The notes under the pieces: generated by a model
The model's database searches: none
What the model saw: only the letters and a program-made list of their open reading frames with translations
What the model was told of the DNA's origin: nothing
DNA from: Lachnospiraceae bacterium
GTDB lineage: Bacteria > Bacillota_A > Clostridia > Lachnospirales > Lachnospiraceae
NCBI GenBank assembly: GCA_017620055.1
Contig: JAFZRD010000110.1
Coordinates: 1-9,946 of the forward strand
Direction of reading: 5' to 3'
DNA: 9,946 nucleotides
In this document: positions 1 through 6,954 of the stretch, in pieces
How the letters are laid out: every line of letters starts with the position of its first letter
Position numbering within the stretch: the stretch's first letter is position 1
Program-made: the position numbers and the translations under genes

Positions 1-1800
1 AACATCCATCGCGATCTTCATCCCTCTGTCGGACGTAAGATAAGCGTAATATGCATATCCGCTCACATCAGCCCAGCCGAATTCATCGACCGTGATCCTG
101 GACAGATCGACAAGATCGAGCATCTTCCCGAAACGCTTCTGCCCCGTTGTCTTGTATCCTTCACAGATGGCCCACAGGAACTCATCGGCGCTGTTTCCGT
201 CAGCGTATTCTCCCGTATTGACATCGGACGGATTGGTATAGTTCCTGTCGCCGGCATGCGCCTTGTATGCTTCCATCGCGCGGTCCGCGGCAGCTAAACA
301 TCTTCCTGCAAAACCGGCATCGAACGGTCCGTATACTCTTGCCGCCATATACATCGCTGCCGCAAAATCGGCTGTTGCCGTTTTGGATTCGGGTAGAAGG
401 TACAGTGCCTCCGTGCATTCATCGGCTTTTATAAATCCGTCAAAATTCAGACCCGTGACTTTGTGGTATACGCCTCCGTCTCTTCCCTGCATCTTAAGCA
501 TCCAGTCAAGTTCGTATTTAACTTCCGAGAGGATATCCGGCATGCTGCTGCCGCTTTCGGGAATATTAAGGCTTGTTTCAAAAGCTTCGGGATAGTTCTC
601 ATATGCGATCATCAGATCCGCAACGGCCTTGGCCGCGGGTGCCGTGTATCTTCCGTAATCTCCGGCATCATGCCATCCGCCCGAAACGTCAACATAACGG
701 TTGCCCCCGTACACCCGTGCCTCATCGGTATGGCATGCGGAGTGTGAAAAATCACCCGCAAGGTCTTCGCCAAGTTCGGATCCGCATCTTTGGAGATAGA
801 ACATCCGAAGCGTATCGGTAAGAGCGCTGTCAAACACATCGGATCCTATCGTAAAATCATACGATTCGCCTGCACCGGCTACTCTTATCCTGTATTTCCC
901 GGGAGCGGTAAGGGCGGAAAAATCGGCATACACTACCCTGTCTCCGCTCGATCCTTTATCTATACCGTCCGAAAGATTTCCGCTGTATACGACGTTTTTT
1001 CCGTCAGCAGATACAACATCAAAATCCGACGGCCGCTCACCTTCGTATCTTACGACAGCACGTTTATCGGATACGGGAAGGTACCCGATCTGATTAACAT
1101 TTATATTCTTCAGTTCCCCCGAAAGCTCGGCGGGTTTGACCTCGCCTGCATTTTCAAGTTCGAGTGAAATACTATCCATTGTAACGTTATGTTCCTCCAA
1201 ACCCTGTTTTTCTCCTTCATCTCCGAGATTAAAACACATTCTCGGTGCCGGATCCGACGGCTCGTTCATTGTCAGATCACACGTGATCACTTTTGCTTCC
1301 GGTCCTATCTCCACATCCTTCAGCTGAGAGTACGGATGATAATCTCCTCCGTTTACCTGGATCCTCCATTCGAACGTTCGCGGCACATCCGATGATATCC
1401 TGGCCTCAAAATGATACCGTCCGCCTTCAAGCATCTCGAATCCGCCGCAGTACAGCTGTACGGCATGTCCGACCCTTCCCGGATCGGCTATATGTACCGT
1501 AAGCTTTCCGCCCGATGTCTTCATCGAAGCTGAGCCCCCGGATTCCGTATACAGCCCCCAATCACTGTTCTCGTTCATGAGATCCGCACCCGGTATAAGA
1601 TTACCGGATTCGCTTACAGTTTCTTCTTCCGGTGCAGGTTCATTGCCTGTGATCTGCTCTTCCGGCTCTTCCGTTTCAACCACATCCGACGGAGCCGGCG
1701 CGGCTGTATCATATGGTGATCGCACGCATCCCGATAACACAAGAGCCGATAACATGATGCACACGACACATTTTACTCTGTTCTTAACACTTACTGTCAT
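1..1800 (-). CDS. GH9 endoglucanase lipoprotein with CBM4-like and Ig-like domains (3' end outside window)
   Basis: Partial gene: 600 codons are open to the window edge. It encodes a secreted cellulase that probably cleaves beta-1,4-glucan while anchored on the outer face of the membrane. Residues 1-25 form a lipoprotein signal: Lys/Arg at 6-10, a hydrophobic stretch, then lipobox LVLSGC with Cys25. A Glu/Pro-rich linker (about 35-65) follows. Residues 66-220 are Trp/Tyr-rich and resemble a family 4/9 carbohydrate-binding module. Residues 228-320 match the CelD N-terminal Ig-like domain (VNQIGYLP near 234). The GH9 catalytic domain starts near 324, with GGWHDAGDYGRY at 374-385; Asp378 and Asp381 are the expected catalytic-base pair. 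The general acid Glu should lie beyond the window. The ATG at 1800 gives a proper signal peptide but has only a weak upstream RBS. The gene overlaps larC by 17 nt, suggesting translational coupling. The CBM family is the least certain part. Confidence 0.88.
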   Translation of the reverse strand, partial: MTVSVKNRVKCVVCIMLSALVLSGCVRSPYDTAAPAPSDVVETEEPEEQITGNEPAPEEETVSESGNLIPGADLMNENSDWGLYTESGGSASMKTSGGKLTVHIADPGRVGHAVQLYCGGFEMLEGGRYHFEARISSDVPRTFEWRIQVNGGDYHPYSQLKDVEIGPEAKVITCDLTMNEPSDPAPRMCFNLGDEGEKQGLEEHNVTMDSISLELENAGEVKPAELSGELKNINVNQIGYLPVSDKRAVVRYEGERPSDFDVVSADGKNVVYSGNLSDGIDKGSSGDRVVYADFSALTAPGKYRIRVAGAGESYDFTIGSDVFDSALTDTLRMFYLQRCGSELGEDLAGDFSHSACHTDEARVYGGNRYVDVSGGWHDAGDYGRYTAPAAKAVADLMIAYENYPEAFETSLNIPESGSSMPDILSEVKYELDWMLKMQGRDGGVYHKVTGLNFDGFIKADECTEALYLLPESKTATADFAAAMYMAARVYGPFDAGFAGRCLAAADRAMEAYKAHAGDRNYTNPSDVNTGEYADGNSADEFLWAICEGYKTTGQKRFGKMLDLVDLSRITVDEFGWADVSGYAYYAYLTSDRGMKIAMDV

Positions 1801-2992
1801 CTGTTTCTTTACTCGCGATCGATCTTGCCTCGGCTACGGAAATGTTCCGATCCGTCGCGATCCTTTCAAGATCATCGTATTCGATCTTGCGGCGGCTGAC
1901 CCCGTATCCTTCGGAAATCTTGACGGAAACTTTACCGGATCCGGTATCAATACTGTCGCTTCTGCGGTCGAGAACATACCTTCCGAAAGCGTTCTCCCGG
2001 ATGCCGAGCGTCGTTGTATGTTTGAACATAAGATCGACAAAACGGCGTCTCTCCTCGGGATGACACATAACGGATATCTTCGTCCCGGGGCGGCCTTTCT
2101 TCATTCCGATCGCGGTTGTATATACATCTGCGGCACCCTCTTCGAGAAAAACCTTTGTCGCATATCCGATATCCTCACCGGTCATGTCATCAACGTTACA
2201 CGACAGTTCGACGATATCTGCGGCGGCAAGAGAAGACTCACCGAGCATTGCGCGAAGACAGTTCGCAGTCTCAAAATCTTTTGTCCCCATCCCGTATCCG
2301 ATGGCCGTAACACTCATTACGGGCATCCCGGAAAAATCATCCGCAAAGAATCTGACAAGTGCCGCACCCGTAGGTGTGCACAGTTCTCCTTCGCATGTTC
2401 CCGCGTACATGGGGATACCTTTAAGGATATTGGCGGTGGCGGGTGCGGGAACAGGGAGAATCCCGTGCGCACACCTGACTTTGCCGTATCCGGTACATAC
2501 GGGTGATGCAATGACCCTGTCGGGCGCTATCATCTCCATCAGTACACATACCGATGCAATGTCGCATATAGCGTCAGCCGTTCCGACCTCATGAAAATGA
2601 ATATCGGATACGGGCACTGAATGTGCCTCGCTTTCCGCGGCCGCTATCATCTTATATATTTCCTTTATTTTTGATGCGGTATCGTGGCTTACATTAAGTG
2701 AATCTATAATATGTCCGATATCTGCCATGCTGCTGTGATGATGGTGATCGTGATCATGATCATGGTGATCGTGCTCGCCTTCGGCAGTACCGTTAATACG
2801 TACATCCGCGTGCGTTCCTGTGATGCCGCACTTGATACATCTTTGAAAAGTCACCGTAACGCCTTCAAGACCGAGGGATGCTATCCGTTCCTCAAATGAC
2901 TTCTTCCGGGTCTCATCAAGAAGCTCATAAAGAGCCGCAGTGAGCATATCACCCGCTGCGCCCATACCCAGATCAAGATAAAGAGTCTTCAT
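1784..2992 (-). CDS. larC: LarC, nickel-pincer nucleotide cofactor nickel insertase
   Basis: 402 aa cytoplasmic protein of the LarC family. It inserts nickel into the pyridinium-bisthiocarboxylate mononucleotide made by LarB and LarE, completing the cofactor of LarA-type racemases. Visible signatures are an N-terminal LDLGMGAAGDM (6-16), HFHEVGTADAICDI (132-145), PVPAPAT (180-186), TPTGAAL (206-212), NVDDMTGEDIGYA (266-278) and KKGRPGTKISV (298-308). A His/Asp-rich run at 74-86 (HDHHDHDHDHHHH) is a likely nickel-binding segment. In Lactobacillus plantarum larC is read as LarC1 and LarC2 by frameshifting; here both halves are in one uninterrupted frame. The ATG overlaps the larB stop by one base (TAATG), and the 3' end overlaps the GH9 start by 17 nt. 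LarE is not in the window, so the pathway must be completed elsewhere. Confidence 0.92.
   Translation of the reverse strand: MKTLYLDLGMGAAGDMLTAALYELLDETRKKSFEERIASLGLEGVTVTFQRCIKCGITGTHADVRINGTAEGEHDHHDHDHDHHHHSSMADIGHIIDSLNVSHDTASKIKEIYKMIAAAESEAHSVPVSDIHFHEVGTADAICDIASVCVLMEMIAPDRVIASPVCTGYGKVRCAHGILPVPAPATANILKGIPMYAGTCEGELCTPTGAALVRFFADDFSGMPVMSVTAIGYGMGTKDFETANCLRAMLGESSLAAADIVELSCNVDDMTGEDIGYATKVFLEEGAADVYTTAIGMKKGRPGTKISVMCHPEERRRFVDLMFKHTTTLGIRENAFGRYVLDRRSDSIDTGSGKVSVKISEGYGVSRRKIEYDDLERIATDRNISVAEARSIASKETDDSKC
2735..2773 (-). repeat. His/Asp codon repeat in larC
   Basis: A low-complexity run of alternating CAC/CAT and GAT codons gives 9 His and 4 Asp at LarC residues 74-86. On the plus strand it reads as repeated gatcatg/gtgatc units, so it can look like a DNA repeat. 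The coding explanation (a metal-binding His-rich loop common in LarC and other nickel chaperones) is sufficient. Confidence 0.85.
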
Positions 2993-3762
2993 TAACAGTC
3001 AGTTCCTTCCGCTGTTGCTGATATATGATTGATCATACCCGCGGTATATCCCGCGCCGAAACCGTTATCTATATTGACCACGGACACTCCGCTGGCACAC
3101 GAATTGAGCATCGACAGGAGCGCCGACATTCCTTCAAACGATGCACCGTATCCGACACTTGTCGGTACCGCGATGACGGGACAGTCCGCAAGACCACCTA
3201 TCACACTTGCAAGCGCACCTTCCATACCGGCTATCGCGATGATGACCGTTGCTGTCATTATATCATCTAGGCGTGACAAAAGTCTATGCAGACCCGCAAC
3301 TCCGACGTCATATATCCTTGTGACCTCATTCCCGAGAAATTCCGCGGTAACGGCGGCTTCTTCGGCAACCGGGATATCACTTGTTCCGGCCGTGACGACA
3401 ACTATCTTTCCCGTACCGTCCGCTTCAGGGAATTTTCCGACCGTTGCGATGCGGGCATCTTTATGATAACTAATGTTATTTATATTTTTCAGCTGCAGGA
3501 AAACTTCCTCCGAAAGTCTGGTTATCAGGATGTTTTCCTGGCCTCTTTCCTGCATCGTTTCAACGATCGTACGGATCTGTCCGGGAGTCTTGCCCGCTCC
3601 GTATATGACCTCGGCCGTGCCCTGACGCAGTTTCCTGTGCATATCGACCTTTGCGAAATCTATATCCTCAAAAGGAGCTTCCTTAAGCTTTAACACCGCA
3701 TCCGCAACAGATACGGATCCGTTCCTGACTCCTTCAAGTAATTCTCTGATATCCGTGTTCAT
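2992..3762 (-). CDS. larB: LarB, pyridinium-3,5-biscarboxylic acid mononucleotide synthase
   Basis: 256 aa, PurE-like (AIR carboxylase-fold) enzyme. LarB carboxylates nicotinic acid adenine dinucleotide and hydrolyses the phosphoanhydride, the first step to the nickel-pincer cofactor. Family signatures include FAKVDMHRKLRQGTAEVIYG (36-55), VVTAGTSDIPVAEEA (122-136), AGMEGALASVIGGL (178-191), VPTSVGYGASFEG (199-211) and NSCASGVSVVNIDNGFGAGY (220-239). Cys222 in that last motif is the probable nucleophile, inferred from family position. The frame is open up to a TTG at 3780, but the ATG at 3762 matches the usual LarB N-terminus and has GGGG about 7 nt upstream, so I chose it. The stop overlaps the larC start (TAATG), so the two are surely co-translated. 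A terminator hairpin sits only about 30 nt upstream of the start. Confidence 0.92.
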   Translation of the reverse strand: MNTDIRELLEGVRNGSVSVADAVLKLKEAPFEDIDFAKVDMHRKLRQGTAEVIYGAGKTPGQIRTIVETMQERGQENILITRLSEEVFLQLKNINNISYHKDARIATVGKFPEADGTGKIVVVTAGTSDIPVAEEAAVTAEFLGNEVTRIYDVGVAGLHRLLSRLDDIMTATVIIAIAGMEGALASVIGGLADCPVIAVPTSVGYGASFEGMSALLSMLNSCASGVSVVNIDNGFGAGYTAGMINHISATAEGTDC

Positions 3763-3792
3763 CTCATATCCCCGGTTCAAAATCCCTTACAA

Positions 3793-3824
3793 AAAACAAA
3801 GGCGGTATCTACCGCCTTTTGTTT
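3793..3824 (-). terminator. Intrinsic terminator after the DUF362-thioredoxin unit
   Basis: The hairpin pairs AAAGGCGGTA (from 3798) with TACCGCCTTT (to 3819) around a 2-nt TC loop. It is extended by AAAC/GTTT pairs with one bulged T. On the minus strand it is followed by a T-rich run (TTTGTTTTTTG), as expected for Rho-independent termination of the 105-aa membrane protein gene, whose stop codon (3824-3826) touches the hairpin. The A-rich/T-rich flanks make it plausible in both directions, but no plus-strand gene needs it. Confidence 0.88.
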
Positions 3825-4141
3825 CAGTCATTGCTCTTTAAAAGCGAGGCGCGGACGATTCCTTTCGGATCCTTTACAATGAGGATCACAAGCCAGATTA
3901 TCAGTCCGAGCGCTACCACCGACAGTCCGAGGTACAGATCGTTAAGCATGTCAGCGGGATCCTGTGCGAAATACTCTGCTCCGATCTCTGAATACTCAAC
4001 TATCGCGTCAACAAGCCACATTATCGATGCTCCCCAGAACATAAGACAGAGCGTACCGAGCTGCATGGAACTGTCCGGAGCTTTCCTGTACCATATCACG
4101 GTACAGATGATAGCGGCAAATACTGTGGTCAGTAATGTCAT
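3824..4141 (-). CDS. Small three-helix membrane protein of unknown function
   Basis: 105 aa, very hydrophobic, with predicted membrane segments near 2-18, 28-47 and 70-89 and a short polar C-terminal tail (DPKGIVRAS... to the end). Between helices 2 and 3 lies an acidic stretch with EYSEIGAEYFAQDPADML (49-66). I do not recognise a named family, but the protein looks like a conserved clostridial type that travels with the 132-aa gene upstream. Its ATG lies one base after that gene's stop (TGA-G-ATG), so the two are almost certainly translated as a coupled pair and may form one membrane complex. It is the last gene before the terminator. No Cys pair or cofactor motif is visible, so it is more likely a structural partner or integral subunit than an enzyme; this is inference. 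Confidence 0.85.
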   Translation of the reverse strand: MTLLTTVFAAIICTVIWYRKAPDSSMQLGTLCLMFWGASIMWLVDAIVEYSEIGAEYFAQDPADMLNDLYLGLSVVALGLIIWLVILIVKDPKGIVRASLLKSND

Positions 4142-4142
4142 C

Positions 4143-4541
4143 TCACGCTTCCTCCTTTACCGTATCCTTACTCCGATCGTCTCTTCGCTCGATCACCTTT
4201 GAAGCCGCAAGCATTCCGCCCCAGATAAGAGTGACGAGAACAGCCATTCCGACTCCGGCCGTGCCCATTTCGGCAAGCATCTCCGATGTCTCACCGTTCT
4301 GTACAGCCGTAAGGAACGGAAATGTCGGGATCACTTCACCGTGCCAGATGTGCTCGAACGCAAGCAGTGCGCTTCCGCCCCAGAGCATTTTGTTGAGCCA
4401 TCCGAGCTTTGCGGAAAACTTCACGCGGGGAACCTCGATATCTGCATTATCCGGTGCATTCTTTTCTTCTTTGGATCTGATGATCCTCTCAGCCACGGTC
4501 GTTACGATAGCTTCGGTTGTCGGTACGAGAAAACAGGCCAT
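4143..4541 (-). CDS. Small membrane protein with HIWHGE motif, unknown function
   Basis: 132 aa. It has a mildly hydrophobic N-terminus (MACFLVPTTEAIVTTV), a charged linker (20-45), a membrane segment at about 47-64 ending in HIWHGE (64-69), then PTFPFLTA and a second clear membrane segment (about 94-114), and a charged C-terminal tail (ERRDDRSKD...). The two His residues (64 and 67) at the membrane edge could bind a metal or haem, but that is only a suggestion. The start at 4541 is well supported by GGAGG six bases upstream of ATG. It is 43 nt downstream of thioredoxin and one base from the 105-aa gene, placing it in the DUF362-Trx unit. I do not recognise a named family and assign no function. 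Confidence 0.86.
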   Translation of the reverse strand: MACFLVPTTEAIVTTVAERIIRSKEEKNAPDNADIEVPRVKFSAKLGWLNKMLWGGSALLAFEHIWHGEVIPTFPFLTAVQNGETSEMLAEMGTAGVGMAVLVTLIWGGMLAASKVIERRDDRSKDTVKEEA

Positions 4542-4584
4542 ATTATACCTCCGTTTGCATGTTTATTTGTTATGATTGTACTCT

Positions 4585-4899
4585 TTACTGCCCTATGAGT
4601 TCAAGGAGTTTTTCCCTCGTCTGAACACCGAGTGCCGAAGCTGTCTCGGCGCCGTTTTTGAACACTTTGATCGTGGGAATGCTCATGATGTTGAATCTTG
4701 CCGCAAGTTCTTCCTCATCATCGACATTTACCTTACCGACGATATATGTTCCGTCGAACTCCTGCGCAAACTTTTCGATGACCGGTCCCATCATCCTGCA
4801 CGGACCGCACCATGGTGCCCAGAAATCGATGACTGCAGGTTTATCGGCCTGAAGCACTTCTTTTTCGAAATTGTCTTTCGTGATAACAAGTTCTGCCAT
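4585..4899 (-). CDS. trxA: Thioredoxin
   Basis: 104 aa, a single classical thioredoxin fold and a cytoplasmic dithiol-disulfide oxidoreductase. The active site WCGPC has Cys31 and Cys34. The buried Asp25 sits before FWAPWCGPC, and the cis-proline loop SIPT has Pro75, all as in E. coli TrxA. The length is typical and no signal peptide is present. The frame is open to ATGs at 4926 and 4911, but the family N-terminus (MAELVITKDNF) starts at 4899, with AAGGAAGG roughly 12 nt upstream; the spacing is a little long. The DUF362 stop is at 4928, so an upstream start at 4926 (TAG-A-ATG) remains possible. The gene lies between a 4Fe-4S protein and two small membrane proteins, suggesting a dedicated redox partner role rather than, or besides, general housekeeping. 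No thioredoxin reductase is in the window. Confidence 0.93.
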   Translation of the reverse strand: MAELVITKDNFEKEVLQADKPAVIDFWAPWCGPCRMMGPVIEKFAQEFDGTYIVGKVNVDDEEELAARFNIMSIPTIKVFKNGAETASALGVQTREKLLELIGQ

Positions 4900-4927
4900 T
4901 TTACTTTCCATCCTTCCTTTGATCATT

Positions 4928-6052
4928 CTATTTCATTGTTATGAGTTCGTACTGTCTTGTACCCACGCCGATCTTCTCCGCATGTTCAAGACATTCTTTC
5001 CATGACGTATTGTGGTTGCTGTTCTTGAATACATCGCCGTGATCGTGGAAACCGGGAGATGCCATGTTGTCACCGAGCTGGCTGTTCCTTATCGGTTCGG
5101 CCTTCTGGCACAGGTCGACGCATGCCATATCAAGTGCAACGGGATCGAACGAGGCGAGCATACCGATATCCGGAAGGATCGGTGCATCGTTCTCACCGTG
5201 GCAGTCACAGTTGGGCGATACATCTGTGATAAGACTGATATGGAAATGAGGGCGTCCGGCTACGACCGCAGCCGTATACTCCGCCATACGGCGCCCGAGC
5301 ATCTCGGCCGCATCCCAGTTGTCGTTCTCTATGGCATCAAAAGCACATGCTCCGATACATCTTCCGCAGCCTTTGCATTTCTCGGGATCGATCCATGCCT
5401 TACCGTCCTTATATACGAACGCATCCGATCCGCACTCCATGCCGCATCTCCTGCAGCCCCTGCATCTGTCCGTAATGACATGGGGATGTCCGCTGTTATG
5501 CTGCTGCATCTTGCCCGCACGGCTTCCGCATCCCATTCCTATATTCTTGATGGCTCCGCCGAATCCCGCCTGCTCATGGCCTTTGAAATGATTGAGCGAT
5601 ATGATAATATCCGCATCCATTACCGCGCGACCGATATATGCTTCCTTGCAGTACTCACCGTTGGGGACCGGAACAAGAACATCATCCGTGCCCCGAAGAC
5701 CGTCTCCTATTATGATCTGACAGCCGGTCGTTACCGTGTTGAAGCCGTTGATATTCGCGCAGTCAAGATGCTCAAGGGCATTCTTGCGGCTTCCCGGGTA
5801 AAGGGTATTGCAATCCGTCAGAAACGGAAGTCCGCCGCCCTCTTTTATCACATCGGCAACAGCCTTTGCATAGTTGGGGCGAAGATAAGCGAGATTCCCG
5901 AGCTCGCCGAAATGCATCTTGATCGCGACAAACTTTCCGTCCATATCAATGGAACCTATACCCGCCATCCTGATAAGCTTTTGAAGTTTCCTGGTAAGAC
6001 TGACCTCAAGTACTGTACGAAAATCGGTAAAATATACTTTGGATTTTTCCAT
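4928..6052 (-). CDS. DUF362 domain protein with two 4Fe-4S ferredoxin clusters
   Basis: 374 aa. The N-terminal and central region matches the DUF362 type: MHFGELGN (46-53), then NHFKGHEQAGFGGAIKNIGMGCGSRAGK (154-181). Two ferredoxin motifs are inserted: C197-x2-C200-x2-C203-x3-C207 and C226-x2-C229-x2-C232-x3-C236, enough for two 4Fe-4S clusters in an 8Fe ferredoxin arrangement. A further NCDCHGEND (281-289) and SFDPVALDMAC (301-311) follow, typical of this family's C-terminal part. No signal peptide or membrane helix is seen, so it is cytoplasmic. The function is unknown; electron transfer is inferred from the clusters. The ATG at 6052 follows GGAG by 8 nt; an in-frame TTG at 6088 lacks family support and was rejected. 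It is the first gene of the unit with thioredoxin and two small membrane proteins. Confidence 0.9.
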   Translation of the reverse strand: MEKSKVYFTDFRTVLEVSLTRKLQKLIRMAGIGSIDMDGKFVAIKMHFGELGNLAYLRPNYAKAVADVIKEGGGLPFLTDCNTLYPGSRKNALEHLDCANINGFNTVTTGCQIIIGDGLRGTDDVLVPVPNGEYCKEAYIGRAVMDADIIISLNHFKGHEQAGFGGAIKNIGMGCGSRAGKMQQHNSGHPHVITDRCRGCRRCGMECGSDAFVYKDGKAWIDPEKCKGCGRCIGACAFDAIENDNWDAAEMLGRRMAEYTAAVVAGRPHFHISLITDVSPNCDCHGENDAPILPDIGMLASFDPVALDMACVDLCQKAEPIRNSQLGDNMASPGFHDHGDVFKNSNHNTSWKECLEHAEKIGVGTRQYELITMK

Positions 6053-6104
6053 TCTCTTATCTCCAATCAAAAAGCGGATCCGAAACAAAACACACTATAC
6101 AGTG

Positions 6105-6133
6105 ATTTTATTTGAATTCCGCTTTATTAACAA
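6105..6133 (-). promoter_or_regulatory. Candidate sigma-A promoter for the DUF362-trx unit
   Basis: On the minus strand, TTGTTA (6128-6133) as -35 and TAAAAT (6105-6110) as -10 are separated by 17 nt, in an AT-rich 104-nt gap between the importer ATPase and the DUF362 gene. A small inverted repeat CACT-N4-AGTG (6093-6104) covers the expected transcription start and could be an operator. No terminator with a T-run is seen after the ATPase stop, so read-through from the importer operon is also possible. Confidence 0.5.
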
Positions 6134-6156
6134 GTCATTTTTTTAACGTACGGTTA

Positions 6157-6954
6157 TCATTTTCCGTCGTCGGTAAGGAGCATCCTGTCGTTATCAAGAT
6201 CACGTCCGCTCCTTGCCCTGAATCTTTCCAGCAGGCCTTCAACCGTCATCTCCGAACGTTCCTGCCCCGACATGTCGAATATGATATTTCCTTCATCCAT
6301 CATGAGTGTCCTGTTTCCCTGCGACAGGGCGGACTGCATGTTATGGGTGATCACAAGACATGTCAGGTGATTTTCGCTTGCGATACGCTCTGTCAGTTCC
6401 ATTACCTTTGCGCTCGCTTCCGGATCGAGGGCCGCCGTATGTTCGTCAAGAAGGAGAAGCTTGGGAGGATTGATCGTTGCCATCATAAGAGTAAGTGCCT
6501 GCCGCTGTCCTCCCGAAAGGAGTCCGACCGGACTGTCCATCCGATCCTCCAGACCCATGCCGAGAAGAGCCACTTTATCACGCAGCATCCTCCGCTCATT
6601 TTTCGATATACGCGACAGCCATCCTCCGCTGCCCGCCGCAAGTGCGAGGTTTTCCTCGATGCTCATGTCAGGTGCGGTGCCTTTGAGCGGATCCTGAAAC
6701 AGACGCCCTATCGATCTGGCACGAATGTGTTCCGGAGTCAGGGTGATATCCTCTCCGTCAAGTGTTATGCTTCCGGAGTCTGTCAGAAACGACCCCGCTA
6801 TCGCGTTGAACAGAGTGGATTTGCCCGCTCCGTTTGCGCCTATTATCGATATGAAATCACCGTCATCAACCTGAAGCGACAGGCCCGTAAGAGCTTTCTT
6901 CTCGTTAACGGTCCCGGGATTGAATGTTTTGGAAATGTTATCTATCTTCAGCAT
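6157..6954 (-). CDS. trpZ: ABC transporter ATP-binding protein (TrpXYZ-type importer)
   Basis: 265 aa cytoplasmic ATPase that powers the importer encoded just upstream. All ABC motifs are intact: Walker A GANGAGKST (39-47), Q-loop Gln87 (RLFQDP), signature LSGGQRQ (146-152), Walker B LLLLDE (166-171) and the switch His204 (VITHN). It resembles the ATPases paired with branched-chain-type permeases and PF04392 binding proteins. The start codon overlaps the end of the permease gene by 7 nt, so expression is coupled. The substrate, probably tryptophan or a close relative, is inferred from the T-box at the head of the operon and not from this protein itself. The trpZ symbol follows the streptococcal naming and is tentative. 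Confidence 0.9.
   Translation of the reverse strand: MLKIDNISKTFNPGTVNEKKALTGLSLQVDDGDFISIIGANGAGKSTLFNAIAGSFLTDSGSITLDGEDITLTPEHIRARSIGRLFQDPLKGTAPDMSIEENLALAAGSGGWLSRISKNERRMLRDKVALLGMGLEDRMDSPVGLLSGGQRQALTLMMATINPPKLLLLDEHTAALDPEASAKVMELTERIASENHLTCLVITHNMQSALSQGNRTLMMDEGNIIFDMSGQERSEMTVEGLLERFRARSGRDLDNDRMLLTDDGK

Noticed and set aside
1577..2506. Plus-strand 309-aa open frame
   Set aside because: It is antisense to larC and the 5' end of the GH9 gene, both well-supported proteins; its translation is low-complexity with no recognisable domain.
2735..2773. Tandem gatcatg/gtgatc pattern as a possible regulatory or origin repeat
   Set aside because: It is fully explained by alternating His and Asp codons of the LarC metal-binding loop.
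5012..6115. Plus-strand 367-aa open frame
   Set aside because: It is antisense to the DUF362 gene, which has two intact ferredoxin motifs and a good RBS. The opposite frame shows no domain.
6134..6156. Small hairpin TAAC-CGTAC-GTTA after the ABC ATPase stop as a terminator
   Set aside because: The arms are only 4 bp, and on the minus strand a run of A, not T, follows.
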